From NCBI RefSeq assembly GCF_024158025.1, contig NZ_JAMZEL010000001.1, forward strand, positions 930,001 to 994,000: a stretch of 64,000 bases of DNA, in the 5' to 3' direction. Under the pieces are notes generated by a model. The model did no database searches. It saw nothing but the letters and a program-made list of their open reading frames with translations, and had not been told where the DNA came from. The DNA is from Runella salmonicolor. Its GTDB lineage: Bacteria > Bacteroidota > Bacteroidia > Cytophagales > Spirosomataceae. The translations under genes were made by a program, and so were the position numbers. Every line of letters begins with the position of its first letter. Position 1 is the stretch's first letter. Below are positions 34,847-42,815 of this stretch, in pieces.

Positions 34847-34885
34847 AAGGCAAAAGCAATCAGTCGCCCCAATTGCTTTTGCCTT
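34847..34885 (-). terminator. Intrinsic terminator of the purple-acid-phosphatase-like gene
   Basis: A perfect 14-base inverted repeat (AAGGCAAAAGCAAT / ATTGCTTTTGCCTT, 11-base loop), followed on the minus strand by TTTTTCGTTTTTT, just past the stop at 34899. Confidence 0.85.
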
Positions 34886-34898
34886 CAATAAAAAAGTC

Positions 34899-36284
34899 TT
34901 ACTTCTTGCCTTCTTTCCGCGCTTTGTATTCCTTAAATCGGTTTTCGTATTCCTTGATTTGCTCAGGCGTGAATCGGTTGAGGTAGGTTTCGGGCAAGGC
35001 CAAGCGCTCGGGAGCCAATGTAGGCGCTTTGTCGATGAGCGTATTGCGGCCGTTGGCACTTTTGGTCAAATCAAACACATCATACAGCTCTCCCGTCACG
35101 GTGTAGGATTTGTACGAAAGTTTGTTGCCATCTACCGTAATAAGCTGGTACAATTGCGTGTTGGAACCCGCCCGGTCCATCCAGTCTTGCAAACCAATCG
35201 TGTACATTTTGGGCCCGCTGACCGATACCACATAAATAGGCCCATCGGGGAATTTGCGTGTTTTGCCAAGGGGCATATTGAGGCCGCGTCCGTAGGTGTG
35301 GTCATGCCCCTGCAAGACTAAATCGACGTTGTATTTTTTGTAAATAGGCTCTATTTTCTGACGCCATTCGTCGTTATTGCGCCCGTTGGCGGTGGAATAA
35401 ATGGGGTGGTGATGCACCGCCACGGTCCATTTATTGGGGTTGTTGCTCAACACGCCCACGAGCCATTTGGCCTGCGCATCCATCACGGTTGAGTCCAACA
35501 AAGCCCCTTGCGAGTCCAAAGAGATAAAACGAACACCTTGGTAATCAATGTAGTATGCGGTTTCCTTGAGTTTATCGGGACCATTTTCGGGCAACACAAA
35601 CGACGGCCGCCAGTGCATCGACACCCGCCCTTTCCCAGTAGCATCTTTAAAATACTCGTGGTTGCCGGGCGTAGCTAGCGTAGGCACCATGCCCGTAATC
35701 CAGCCACCCGCCTCAAACCACTCGCCCCACTGCCAGTCAGCGTTGGAAGTGGTAATCAAATCCCCCGCGTGAATCATTAAATTAACGGAAGGCATTGTCG
35801 AATACGCTCCCCGAATGGCCCGTGACCAGAGCGAACGAATGTCGTTTTGGGCATCACCAAAGTAGAGAAACGAAAACGGGGCGGGTTGGTCTTTGGCGGT
35901 CTTAAAGTGAAACCATTCGCTCCATTCGTCACCAGCACCTACGCGATAGCTGTATTTGGTGTCGGGTTTGAGGTCTTTGAAGTGGACCGAATGGTATAAA
36001 ATCTGTTTACCTTCAATGAGTACTTTTTCGGTAACGGCTGGAACGATGGTGGCTTTTTTGACAAAATCAGGGCTCGCATCGGCTTCGTGAATGGCCCCAA
36101 CGGCTCCCACCACCGATGAGTCGGTACGCCAATTGACGGATTGGGAAGTGGCGGGATTGCCTTGCCAGCCCAAAATAAGGCGGTCGGGAAAACGCGTAGG
36201 CGTGTAAGGCTTGTGGGTCTGGGCCTTGCCAACAAAAGCAATCAGTCCGCAGGCAAGCAAGAAACTAAGAGAAAGACTTTTCAT
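34899..36284 (-). CDS. Secreted purple-acid-phosphatase-like metallophosphoesterase
   Basis: A 461-residue protein with a signal peptide (residues 1-21, ending GKAQ). It has an N-terminal fibronectin-III-like PAP domain (about 30-130, LKPDTKYSYRVG) and a catalytic domain with FGDAQND (D144), HAGDLI (D175), PGNHEYF (N208, H209), VAVHHHPIYS and QGHDHTYGRG, the full ligand set of plant-type purple acid phosphatases. A charged C-terminal tail follows (ENRFKEYKARKEGKK). It probably scavenges phosphate in the periplasm. It is a single gene, flanked by a terminator and a 195-base gap. Confidence 0.9.
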   Translation of the reverse strand: MKSLSLSFLLACGLIAFVGKAQTHKPYTPTRFPDRLILGWQGNPATSQSVNWRTDSSVVGAVGAIHEADASPDFVKKATIVPAVTEKVLIEGKQILYHSVHFKDLKPDTKYSYRVGAGDEWSEWFHFKTAKDQPAPFSFLYFGDAQNDIRSLWSRAIRGAYSTMPSVNLMIHAGDLITTSNADWQWGEWFEAGGWITGMVPTLATPGNHEYFKDATGKGRVSMHWRPSFVLPENGPDKLKETAYYIDYQGVRFISLDSQGALLDSTVMDAQAKWLVGVLSNNPNKWTVAVHHHPIYSTANGRNNDEWRQKIEPIYKKYNVDLVLQGHDHTYGRGLNMPLGKTRKFPDGPIYVVSVSGPKMYTIGLQDWMDRAGSNTQLYQLITVDGNKLSYKSYTVTGELYDVFDLTKSANGRNTLIDKAPTLAPERLALPETYLNRFTPEQIKEYENRFKEYKARKEGKK

Positions 36285-36479
36285 AGGGGTTGGTTATTAG
36301 AAACGTGAGGGGCCGAAATTGCATGGATTTAAAAACCAAACTTACTTCATAAGCCACTGATTTTATAATTTCGTTTATTATCAAATGCTTAATTTAGAAA
36401 TGGGGTGCTTTTGGACGAAAAAATGCGCAGTAAAGCCCCAACTTGGAGTGGCCCCAATACCCTTGCAATGAATGGTGGG

Positions 36480-37460
36480 TTAGTGGTGCGTAATTTGGTC
36501 CATGATGGTATTGGCACGAGCGCCCGTTTCGCCCGTGCTTGGGCATTGGCCTTCACCGCGCAACTGCTGCACAATGGTCTCAATCAAAGGTTGTTGGACG
36601 TGTTCAGGATAAGGAATCAAGTACTCATCGGTGCTATCGGCGGTTTCTACTTTGATGGTAAACCGTTCGAAAAAAGAAAACGTAATTTTCCCTTTAGAAC
36701 CGATGAGCTGAGATTCGTCGAGGCGTTGCTCTGGGTTGAGCGTGTAGCACCAGCTTCCTGTGCCCAGCACCCCCGATTCAAACTCAAAATTGGCAACAGT
36801 GATGTCGTCGGCTTCGTACAATCCCGCCTGATTTCGAGAAATGCCCTGCGCCAATTTAATGGGGCCGAGCACGTATTCCAGAAAATCAAACTGGTGAGAC
36901 GCTAAGTCATGAAAGTGCCCACCACCCGAAATAGCGGGGTCTACGCGCCAGCGCGGACGCGCGTCGTCGCCAATTTCTTCGGCGTAGGGATTATAATGGA
37001 TTTGCACCGTTACCAACCGAATATCACCGACAACTTTTTGGTCGATAAGTTCTTTGAGTTTTACAAAATAAGGCAACGTGCGACGATAATATGCCACAAA
37101 AAGCGGCACGCCAGTTTCGCGACTAACCTGGTTCATGGCCTCGCATTCGGCGGCGTTGCGCGCCATGGGTTTTTCCACGTACACGGCTTTACCTGCTTTC
37201 ATGGCTCGGGTGGCGTAGTCAAGGTGTACGTCGGGCGGCGTGGCGATGTAGATGGCGTTGACCTCGGGGTCGTTGATTAGCTCATCCACGTTGGTATACC
37301 ATTTAGGTACGCCGTGGCGTTGGGCGTAGTCGGCGGCTTTTTCGGCGTTACGGCCCATGACGGCCACCAACGACGAGTTAGGTATTTTGCTAAACGCTGG
37401 GCCACTCTTCTTTTCGGTTACGTTGCCGCAGCCAATCATCCCCCATTTGATTTGTTCCAT
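36480..37460 (-). CDS. Gfo/Idh/MocA family oxidoreductase
   Basis: A 326-residue NAD(P)-dependent sugar dehydrogenase type. The Rossmann fingerprint WGMIGCGNVTEKKSGPAF is at the N-terminus, the substrate/cofactor EKP motif is in VYVEKPMARN near residue 95, and GGGHFHDLASHQFDFLEY carries the catalytic-region His. No signal peptide, so cytosolic. Closest in style to Bacteroidetes members acting on sugars or inositols; the substrate cannot be told. It is followed on the genome by the HpcH/HpaI aldolase gene (same strand, 114 bases upstream) and a divergent symporter, suggesting one sugar-acid pathway. Confidence 0.88.
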   Translation of the reverse strand: MEQIKWGMIGCGNVTEKKSGPAFSKIPNSSLVAVMGRNAEKAADYAQRHGVPKWYTNVDELINDPEVNAIYIATPPDVHLDYATRAMKAGKAVYVEKPMARNAAECEAMNQVSRETGVPLFVAYYRRTLPYFVKLKELIDQKVVGDIRLVTVQIHYNPYAEEIGDDARPRWRVDPAISGGGHFHDLASHQFDFLEYVLGPIKLAQGISRNQAGLYEADDITVANFEFESGVLGTGSWCYTLNPEQRLDESQLIGSKGKITFSFFERFTIKVETADSTDEYLIPYPEHVQQPLIETIVQQLRGEGQCPSTGETGARANTIMDQITHH

Positions 37461-37574
37461 TTTTGTCTAATGCTCAATTTGTAGAAACTACTTATTTTTA
37501 ATTACTTATCTATAAAGGCCAAAAAAAGGGAAGATTACCAGTTCGGACAGTTGTTTTTATGCATTTGCAAATTC

Positions 37575-38399
37575 CTAGACCGTCAAGGAGGGGGTAGCAT
37601 CAGCGTTTGGGCTATCTCCTGCGGCTTGTTTGATGATACTCAAATCATGTTGTAAGCGTTGACTAAAAAGCGCCACGTCAAAACTGTGTACCACCATGTT
37701 GGCTCCTTCTTTCATCCATTTGATTTGTCGTTCAGGCTCCAGCGAAAAGTGAATACCAATCGAAAGTCCTTTGGCGCGGGTTTGGTGAATAATACTCCGG
37801 ACGGCCGCTTCAAAGTCGGGGTGGTCGTACTGCTCAGGCAGGCCCAGACTCACCGATAAGTCGTGCGGACCGATAAACACCGCATCCAATCCCGGCACCG
37901 ACAAAAGGGCGTCGAGTCGTTCCAACGCGGGTACGCTTTCGATGTTGGCAATGCAAAGATTGGCGGCGTTGTGGTTGGAGATGTATTGTTTTAGTTCAGG
38001 CGTCATTTCTTCGGCTCCCGTCAGGTAATTCTTTAATTTTTCTCCCTTAAGTGGTCGAAATTTAACGGCCCCTACCAACTCCTGAATTTGGGCGGTTGAT
38101 TCTAAATAAGGCGCTACCACGCCCAATGCACCGCCGTCAATCACCTGACAAGCCAAAAAAGGATTGGGCTCAGGAATCCGCACGATGGGCGTAATGCCCA
38201 ATGCCCTGAAAATCTGACACATTCTGGCTAATTCGGCGCGGTCGAGTGGGATGTGCTCGGTGTCAATAAACACAAAATCAACGCCAGTGCGCTTGATGGC
38301 GGCGGGCCACATGGGTGCGGTAGACGTAATGCACGTTCCGTACACATTTTGACCGTTTTTTAATTTTTGGAGTAGCGTGGGAGTAATTGAAGTGCTCAT
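37575..38399 (-). CDS. HpcH/HpaI family aldolase
   Basis: A 274-residue class II pyruvate aldolase-type protein. It has the family segments GVDFVFIDTEHIPLDRAEL, TPIVRIPEPNP, VIDGGALGVVAPYLEST and LDAVFIGPHDLSVSLGLP, which hold the metal-binding Glu/Asp and the catalytic Arg/His region. Such enzymes cleave 2-keto-3-deoxy sugar acids or 4-hydroxy-2-oxo acids to pyruvate and an aldehyde. ATG 38399 (MSTSITPTLLQ) gives the normal length; a longer frame from 38549 is unlikely. It is divergent from the sodium/solute symporter gene and upstream of the Gfo/Idh gene; the three may form a catabolic unit. Confidence 0.9.
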   Translation of the reverse strand: MSTSITPTLLQKLKNGQNVYGTCITSTAPMWPAAIKRTGVDFVFIDTEHIPLDRAELARMCQIFRALGITPIVRIPEPNPFLACQVIDGGALGVVAPYLESTAQIQELVGAVKFRPLKGEKLKNYLTGAEEMTPELKQYISNHNAANLCIANIESVPALERLDALLSVPGLDAVFIGPHDLSVSLGLPEQYDHPDFEAAVRSIIHQTRAKGLSIGIHFSLEPERQIKWMKEGANMVVHSFDVALFSQRLQHDLSIIKQAAGDSPNADATPSLTV

Positions 38400-38585
38400 G
38401 AGTCTTCCTGAATTGGATAGAAACAGTACTTGCCTTTGGGCGAATGAGGCTATTTCTTCTGTGCAGTATTTTAAGTTATAAATAGTCTTAATCGAATAAA
38501 AAAAGGTATTAAGGATTGCGTGACCGAAAAACGGATTTTCGGAACACAACTAACTGGATATACAATAAACGAATAACAAATAATC

Positions 38586-38597
38586 GTGCTTTAGCAC
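38586..38597. promoter_or_regulatory. Palindrome GTGCTTTAGCAC before the symporter gene
   Basis: A 12-base site with 5-base arms, 14 bases before ATG 38611. An 11-of-12 match, GTGCTTTGGCAC, occurs at 40226-40237 just upstream of the glycosyltransferase start. It could be an operator or a small repeat; no regulator is linked. Confidence 0.35.
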
Positions 38598-38610
38598 CCA
38601 GACCCAAATC

Positions 38611-40212
38611 ATGAAGAACCTTCCCCTTATTGATGTTGCCATCATTTTAATGTATTTAGCCGGAATGGTGGGCGTTGGTGTGTATTTTTCCCGCAAAAAC
38701 AGCCGGGAAAGCAGCAACAACGCCGAGCAGTTTACTACCGCCTCGGGGCAGATTCCGGGCTGGGCCATCGGTATGTCGATTTATGCGACTTTTCTAAGCA
38801 GCAATACCTTTTTGGGCGTGCCCGGCAAGGCTTTCGGGAGCAACTGGAACTCCTTTGTGTTTAGCCTTTCTATGCCTTTGGCGGCGTGGGTAGCCACTAA
38901 ATTTTTCATTCCTTTTTACCGAAATACGGGCGAAGTATCGGCCTACACCAACCTCGAAAACCGTTTTGGACCTTGGGCGCGGTCGTACGCGGTAGTGTGT
39001 TTTTTGTTGACTCAGCTCGCCCGTATGGGGTCCATTTTCTTCGGAATTGCCCTTAGTTTACAGGCCCTGACAGGCTACCCGATGGCCACGATTATGGTGG
39101 TGGTGGGTATTTGCATCATTCTCTATACCGTCATGGGAGGCATGGAAGCCGTGATTTGGACCGAAGTAGTGCAAGGCGTAATCAAAACAGCGGGTGCGGT
39201 CATTATTTTGTGGCTGGTAGTCGATGGTATGTCGGGAGGAGTTGGTAAAATCATCGACATCGGACAAGCCGACAATAAATTCAGTCTCGGTAGCTACGCA
39301 CCAGATTTTTCCCAACCTACTTTTTGGGTGGTATTGCTTTACGGGTTCTTTATGAACCTCAATAACTTCGGTATGGACCAAAACTACGTACAGCGCTACC
39401 ACACCACCACCTCCATCAAAGAGGCGGCCAAGTCGGTGTGGCTATGCGTGTACTTGTACGTACCTATTTCGTTGATATTCTTTGTATTAGGTACGTGTCT
39501 ATACGCTTATTACCAATCCAATCCTGAGTTGTTGGAGGCGGTTAAAATGCAAGCGGCGGCCGATAAGTTGCCGGGTGGAACGCAAGAGGCCATCAAACAA
39601 TTGGCCGCCACGCTCAAGCCAAGCGACTTTGGCGATAAGGTAATGCCGCACTTTATGGTCACCAAAGTTCCAGCAGGTTTGTTGGGGCTGATTGTAGCCG
39701 CGATTTTGTCGGCGGCCATGAGCACCATTAGTTCGGGCATGAACGCTTCGGCCACGGTGTTTTCGGTCGACATTTACCAGCGCTACATTAAGTCAAATCT
39801 GACCGATAAGCAGTCACTGAGATTACTATACGTTGCCACCACGGTGTTTGGGCTCATGGGCATGGTTACGGGCATTGCCATGATTGGTGTCAAGAGTATT
39901 TTGGATGTGTGGTGGGTGCTTTCGGGGATTTTTGCGGGCGGTATGTTGGGGCTGTTTTTGTTGGGAATCATCTCGCGTCAGACTCGCAACGTGGAAGCCC
40001 TTACGGCAACCATGATTGGTTTGCTCGTCATTCTATGGATGACCTTTTCGGCCCAAATTCCTGATTCTTTAGCGTATTTGCGGAGTGCGTTTCATCCCAA
40101 TATGATTATCGTCGTGGGCACGCTCACTATCTTTTTGGTAGGTATTCTTTTGACAAAAATTAGGGGTAAAGTGCCTGAAAAGACCGAAGAACAGACCGTT
40201 ACTGGGGCATAA
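38611..40212 (+). CDS. Sodium:solute symporter (SSS family)
   Basis: A 533-residue membrane protein with about 13 helices. It has the SSS hallmarks GWAIGMSIYATFLSSNTFLGVPG (sodium-site region of helix 1), YTVMGGMEAVIWTEVVQGVIK, and a long middle loop, followed by AAILSAAMSTISSGMNASATVFSVDIYQRYIK, the classic SSF signature zone. Members carry sugars, sialic acid, inositol or organic acids with Na+. The divergent aldolase and Gfo/Idh oxidoreductase genes suggest a sugar or sugar-acid substrate (inference). Confidence 0.92.
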   Translation: MKNLPLIDVAIILMYLAGMVGVGVYFSRKNSRESSNNAEQFTTASGQIPGWAIGMSIYATFLSSNTFLGVPGKAFGSNWNSFVFSLSMPLAAWVATKFFIPFYRNTGEVSAYTNLENRFGPWARSYAVVCFLLTQLARMGSIFFGIALSLQALTGYPMATIMVVVGICIILYTVMGGMEAVIWTEVVQGVIKTAGAVIILWLVVDGMSGGVGKIIDIGQADNKFSLGSYAPDFSQPTFWVVLLYGFFMNLNNFGMDQNYVQRYHTTTSIKEAAKSVWLCVYLYVPISLIFFVLGTCLYAYYQSNPELLEAVKMQAAADKLPGGTQEAIKQLAATLKPSDFGDKVMPHFMVTKVPAGLLGLIVAAILSAAMSTISSGMNASATVFSVDIYQRYIKSNLTDKQSLRLLYVATTVFGLMGMVTGIAMIGVKSILDVWWVLSGIFAGGMLGLFLLGIISRQTRNVEALTATMIGLLVILWMTFSAQIPDSLAYLRSAFHPNMIIVVGTLTIFLVGILLTKIRGKVPEKTEEQTVTGA

Positions 40213-40257
40213 TTGCAATTTTGAAGTGCTTTGGCACGTTTGTTGATTTTGGGTTTT

Positions 40258-41316
40258 ATGCAACACCCTAATCCTCAAAATCCAATGGAAGCACCAAAAG
40301 AATTTGTAGCTTTGCTGCGCGATACGCAATTGATTTTGGATACTATGCCCGGCGAAGCCCTTGATATATCAGTCGTTATTCCGCTCTTCAACGAGGAGGA
40401 ATCGTTACCCGAATTGACCGCTTGGATTGGGCGGGTCATGGAAGCGCATCAGTTTAGTTATGAGGTACTGCTGGTCGACGACGGCAGTACCGACGATTCG
40501 TGGAAAGTGATTCAGAAACTGGCCGTTAGCGACCCGCACATCAAAGGGGTGCGCTTTAACCGAAATTACGGTAAAACGCCCGCCCTGCAAACGGGTTTTC
40601 AGCTCGTACGCGGCAGCGTGGTTATTACGATGGATGCCGACTTGCAAGACAGTCCCGACGAAATCCCCGAATTGTACCGCATGATTACGGAAGATGGTTT
40701 TGACTTGGTGTCGGGCTGGAAACAAAAACGCTACGACCCACTTTCCAAAACCCTACCCACCAAGCTCTTTAATGCCGTAACTCGCAGTATATCAGGGGTT
40801 CATCTGCATGATTTCAACTGCGGCCTGAAAGCCTACAAGCAGCGGGTGGTCAAAAACATTACGCTCTATGGCGAAATGCACCGCTATATTCCAGTGGTGG
40901 CTAAGTGGAACGGTTTCCGTAAGATTGGTGAAAAAGTAGTACAGCATCAAGCGCGCAAATACGGCAGCACCAAATTTGGTCTGGAGCGGTTTGTGAATGG
41001 TTTTCTGGATTTGCTTTCCATTACGTTTGTGCACCGTTTTAGCAAAGCGCCCATGCACTTTTTCGGGCTGTGGGGTACGCTCTCGTTTTTGCTGGGTTTT
41101 GTCATTACCTGTGGTTTAATTATTAAAAAGATATACCTCATTTTTGCCCACGAGCCTTTTCGCAACGTAACCGAAAATCCGCTGTTTTATATGGCCTTGG
41201 TCGCCATAGTCATCGGATTTCAGCTGTTTTTAGCGGGATTTTTGGGAGAAATGATGGTCAAACAACATACGGTCAAACAGGCTGATTATTTGGTCGTGGA
41301 GAAGATAGGGGTTTAA
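40258..41316 (+). CDS. GT2 glycosyltransferase, polyprenyl-phosphate type (GtrB/DPM1-like)
   Basis: A 352-residue protein. A GT-A catalytic domain (about residues 45-270) has DISVVIPLFNEEESL, LLVDDGSTDDSW, the metal-binding DXD in MDADLQDSPDEIPE and a QxxRW-like basic segment. Two C-terminal membrane helices follow (about 275-300 and 320-345), as in GtrB/ArnC enzymes that load a sugar onto undecaprenyl phosphate at the cytosolic face. ATG 40258 is preferred over an in-frame TTG at 40231. The last 12 codons are repeated as DNA at 42499-42533, after the next gene. Confidence 0.9.
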   Translation: MQHPNPQNPMEAPKEFVALLRDTQLILDTMPGEALDISVVIPLFNEEESLPELTAWIGRVMEAHQFSYEVLLVDDGSTDDSWKVIQKLAVSDPHIKGVRFNRNYGKTPALQTGFQLVRGSVVITMDADLQDSPDEIPELYRMITEDGFDLVSGWKQKRYDPLSKTLPTKLFNAVTRSISGVHLHDFNCGLKAYKQRVVKNITLYGEMHRYIPVVAKWNGFRKIGEKVVQHQARKYGSTKFGLERFVNGFLDLLSITFVHRFSKAPMHFFGLWGTLSFLLGFVITCGLIIKKIYLIFAHEPFRNVTENPLFYMALVAIVIGFQLFLAGFLGEMMVKQHTVKQADYLVVEKIGV

Positions 41317-41318
41317 TT
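41284..41318 (+). repeat. 35-base direct repeat, left copy (3' end of the glycosyltransferase gene)
   Basis: GATTATTTGGTCGTGGAGAA begins a 35-base block that covers the last codons and stop of the glycosyltransferase gene and recurs at 42499-42533 with one mismatch (41307 against 42522). Confidence 0.85.
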
Positions 41319-41347
41319 AGTTTGAACGAAAAAATTACGAATATAGA

Positions 41348-41376
41348 AGCGCGGGAAGGGGTCTCGCGCTTTTTTT
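41348..41376 (+). terminator. Intrinsic terminator after the glycosyltransferase gene
   Basis: AGCGCG / CGCGCT arms with an 11-base loop region and a run of seven T. It lies between the glycosyltransferase and OmpA-like genes. Confidence 0.75.
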
Positions 41377-41455
41377 ATATAAAAAATAAAATTTATGGTT
41401 AAAAAACGAAACTATATAACTTTCTTAGATATAAATAAATTCTTAAATTGAAAAA

Positions 41456-42457
41456 ATGATGATTTCTTATTTGCTAAGTTTCGTTTGCAACCTTTACGGC
41501 GGCGGGGTTACTCAGGAAGTTGCCCAAGTAGAAAATCACTCGGTACGAATTGTCGGAAGCTTTCGTGACAATACCACGAAAGACTTTCTCAAGAAAAGCA
41601 CCATTCAGGCGGTATTTAAGTCGGGAAAAAAAATGACGTACGAAACCAATGCCAATGGTGTGTACGAAATTGTAGTGCCTGATTCTACACAATTTCTAAC
41701 GTTTGATGCGGATGGGTACCGCCCCCAAACGATTCCTGTCACGTTTATTGGGAAGATTTCGAGTAAAGCGACATTCTCGATTACGCCAGAAATGGTACAG
41801 AAGGATTCGCTTCAACCTCATGGCAACTTTCCTGGAATATTGTTGGTATCATTTCGTTTTCCTGACCAAATAAATGTAAATCACTTAGTTACGCAAACCA
41901 ATAATGCGATGCGTTACGTGAGTTTGGACTACCGTAAAACTTACAACAAAGGCAAGCACTGGCCAGGTCAGTCCATCCCATTAGCCAAAGGCGCTTACGA
42001 ATACAAATCGACAACAATAGAGGGGAAAAAGCTGTTTTACAGGCAATTTGAAATGCGGGAAGGGTATAATTTTATGGAAATCGAACCTCAACCCGAAGAA
42101 GTACTTTCACTGCCTGCGGAGGCATTGACCACCAAGGTGTTGTATTTTTCGCAAAGCACCTATGAGTTGAATGATGATGCGAAAACCGCTTTAGATGGAG
42201 TAGGAAAATTTTTGCTCGCTCAACCACACATAAAACTGCAAATCACTGGGTATACAGACAATGTCGGTGAAGCCGAAAAAAATCTCATCCTTTCAGAGTA
42301 CCGTGCCAAAGTAGTGGCGAGTTATTTGGAGCGAAAAGGAGTTCCAGCAAGTCAATTGGTAGTGCAATGGAAGGGAGCAGCATTGCCAGTCGAGTCAAAT
42401 GACGTAGAAGATAACAAAGCGAAAAATCGCCGAGTGGAGATAGAGGTGATTCGGTAA
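41456..42457 (+). CDS. OmpA-family outer membrane/peptidoglycan-linked protein
   Basis: A 333-residue protein. The N-terminal part (about 25-120) looks like a carboxypeptidase-regulatory beta-sandwich (VRIVGSFRDNTTKDFL, TYETNANGVYEIVVPD). The C-terminal OmpA domain (about 215-333) has YFSQSTYELNDDAKTALDGVGKFL, QITGYTDNVGEAEKNLILSEYRA and NRRVEIEV, the peptidoglycan-binding signature. A short hydrophobic N-terminus serves as signal. It is expected to tie the outer membrane to the wall, or to belong to a gliding/secretion-type envelope complex. The gene is bracketed by the 35-base direct repeat, so it may have been inserted after the glycosyltransferase gene. Confidence 0.85.
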   Translation: MMISYLLSFVCNLYGGGVTQEVAQVENHSVRIVGSFRDNTTKDFLKKSTIQAVFKSGKKMTYETNANGVYEIVVPDSTQFLTFDADGYRPQTIPVTFIGKISSKATFSITPEMVQKDSLQPHGNFPGILLVSFRFPDQINVNHLVTQTNNAMRYVSLDYRKTYNKGKHWPGQSIPLAKGAYEYKSTTIEGKKLFYRQFEMREGYNFMEIEPQPEEVLSLPAEALTTKVLYFSQSTYELNDDAKTALDGVGKFLLAQPHIKLQITGYTDNVGEAEKNLILSEYRAKVVASYLERKGVPASQLVVQWKGAALPVESNDVEDNKAKNRRVEIEVIR

Positions 42458-42498
42458 TACTGTTAAGAGGATTCACGCAGAGGTTCAAAGACGCAACC

Positions 42499-42533
42499 GA
42501 TTATTTGGTCGTGGAGAAGATTGGGGTTTAATT
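42499..42533 (+). repeat. 35-base direct repeat, right copy
   Basis: 34 of 35 bases match 41284-41318, the glycosyltransferase 3' end, but this copy is not in a gene. It sits 41 bases after the OmpA-like stop and 15 bases before a terminator, so it looks like a relic of a gene end. Confidence 0.85.
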
Positions 42534-42548
42534 TCCTGAGATATTCCC

Positions 42549-42590
42549 AAAAAGCGTCCAATGGGTGTTTCTGCCTGCTGGACGTTTTTT
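42549..42590 (+). terminator. Intrinsic terminator
   Basis: AAAAAGCGTCCA pairs with TGGACGTTTTTT (one mismatch) across an 18-base loop, followed by T-rich DNA. Confidence 0.7.
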
Positions 42591-42815
42591 CATTAGTTAA
42601 CCTTTCCTCGTAAAAAATCAGCGCCCCTCAAATCTCTCTCAATTTAAAGAATATCCAATACCTCATAAAGAATCTTGTTTTGCTTTTTTGATGTCAGCCA
42701 TATTTTCAACAAATTGCCATAGCATCAGCCATCAAATAAACCTCATTCCTTGATAGATGGCCCCGCCCCAATAGGAATTTTGATTACTACGCACAAATCC
42801 TAACCATCTACTTGT

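Larger units (their letters stand above)
34405..34898. other. 494-base gap without a recognised gene
   Basis: This region contains the second copy of the degenerate repeat, a possible decayed minus-strand frame that ends in a stop near 34660, and the terminator at 34847-34885. No RNA gene or promoter consensus was found. Confidence 0.5.
42458..42815. other. 358-base gap with repeat remnant and terminator
   Basis: Contains a CGCAGAGGTTCAAAGACGCA phrase at about 42475, the right copy of the 35-base repeat (42499-42533), a terminator (42549-42590) and AT-rich leader DNA of the amidohydrolase gene. No reading frame or RNA gene was seen. Confidence 0.55.

Noticed and set aside
42466..42500. Possible tRNA or small RNA in the gap after the OmpA gene
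   Set aside because: No cloverleaf or T-loop pattern; the segment is a short dispersed word followed by the direct repeat.
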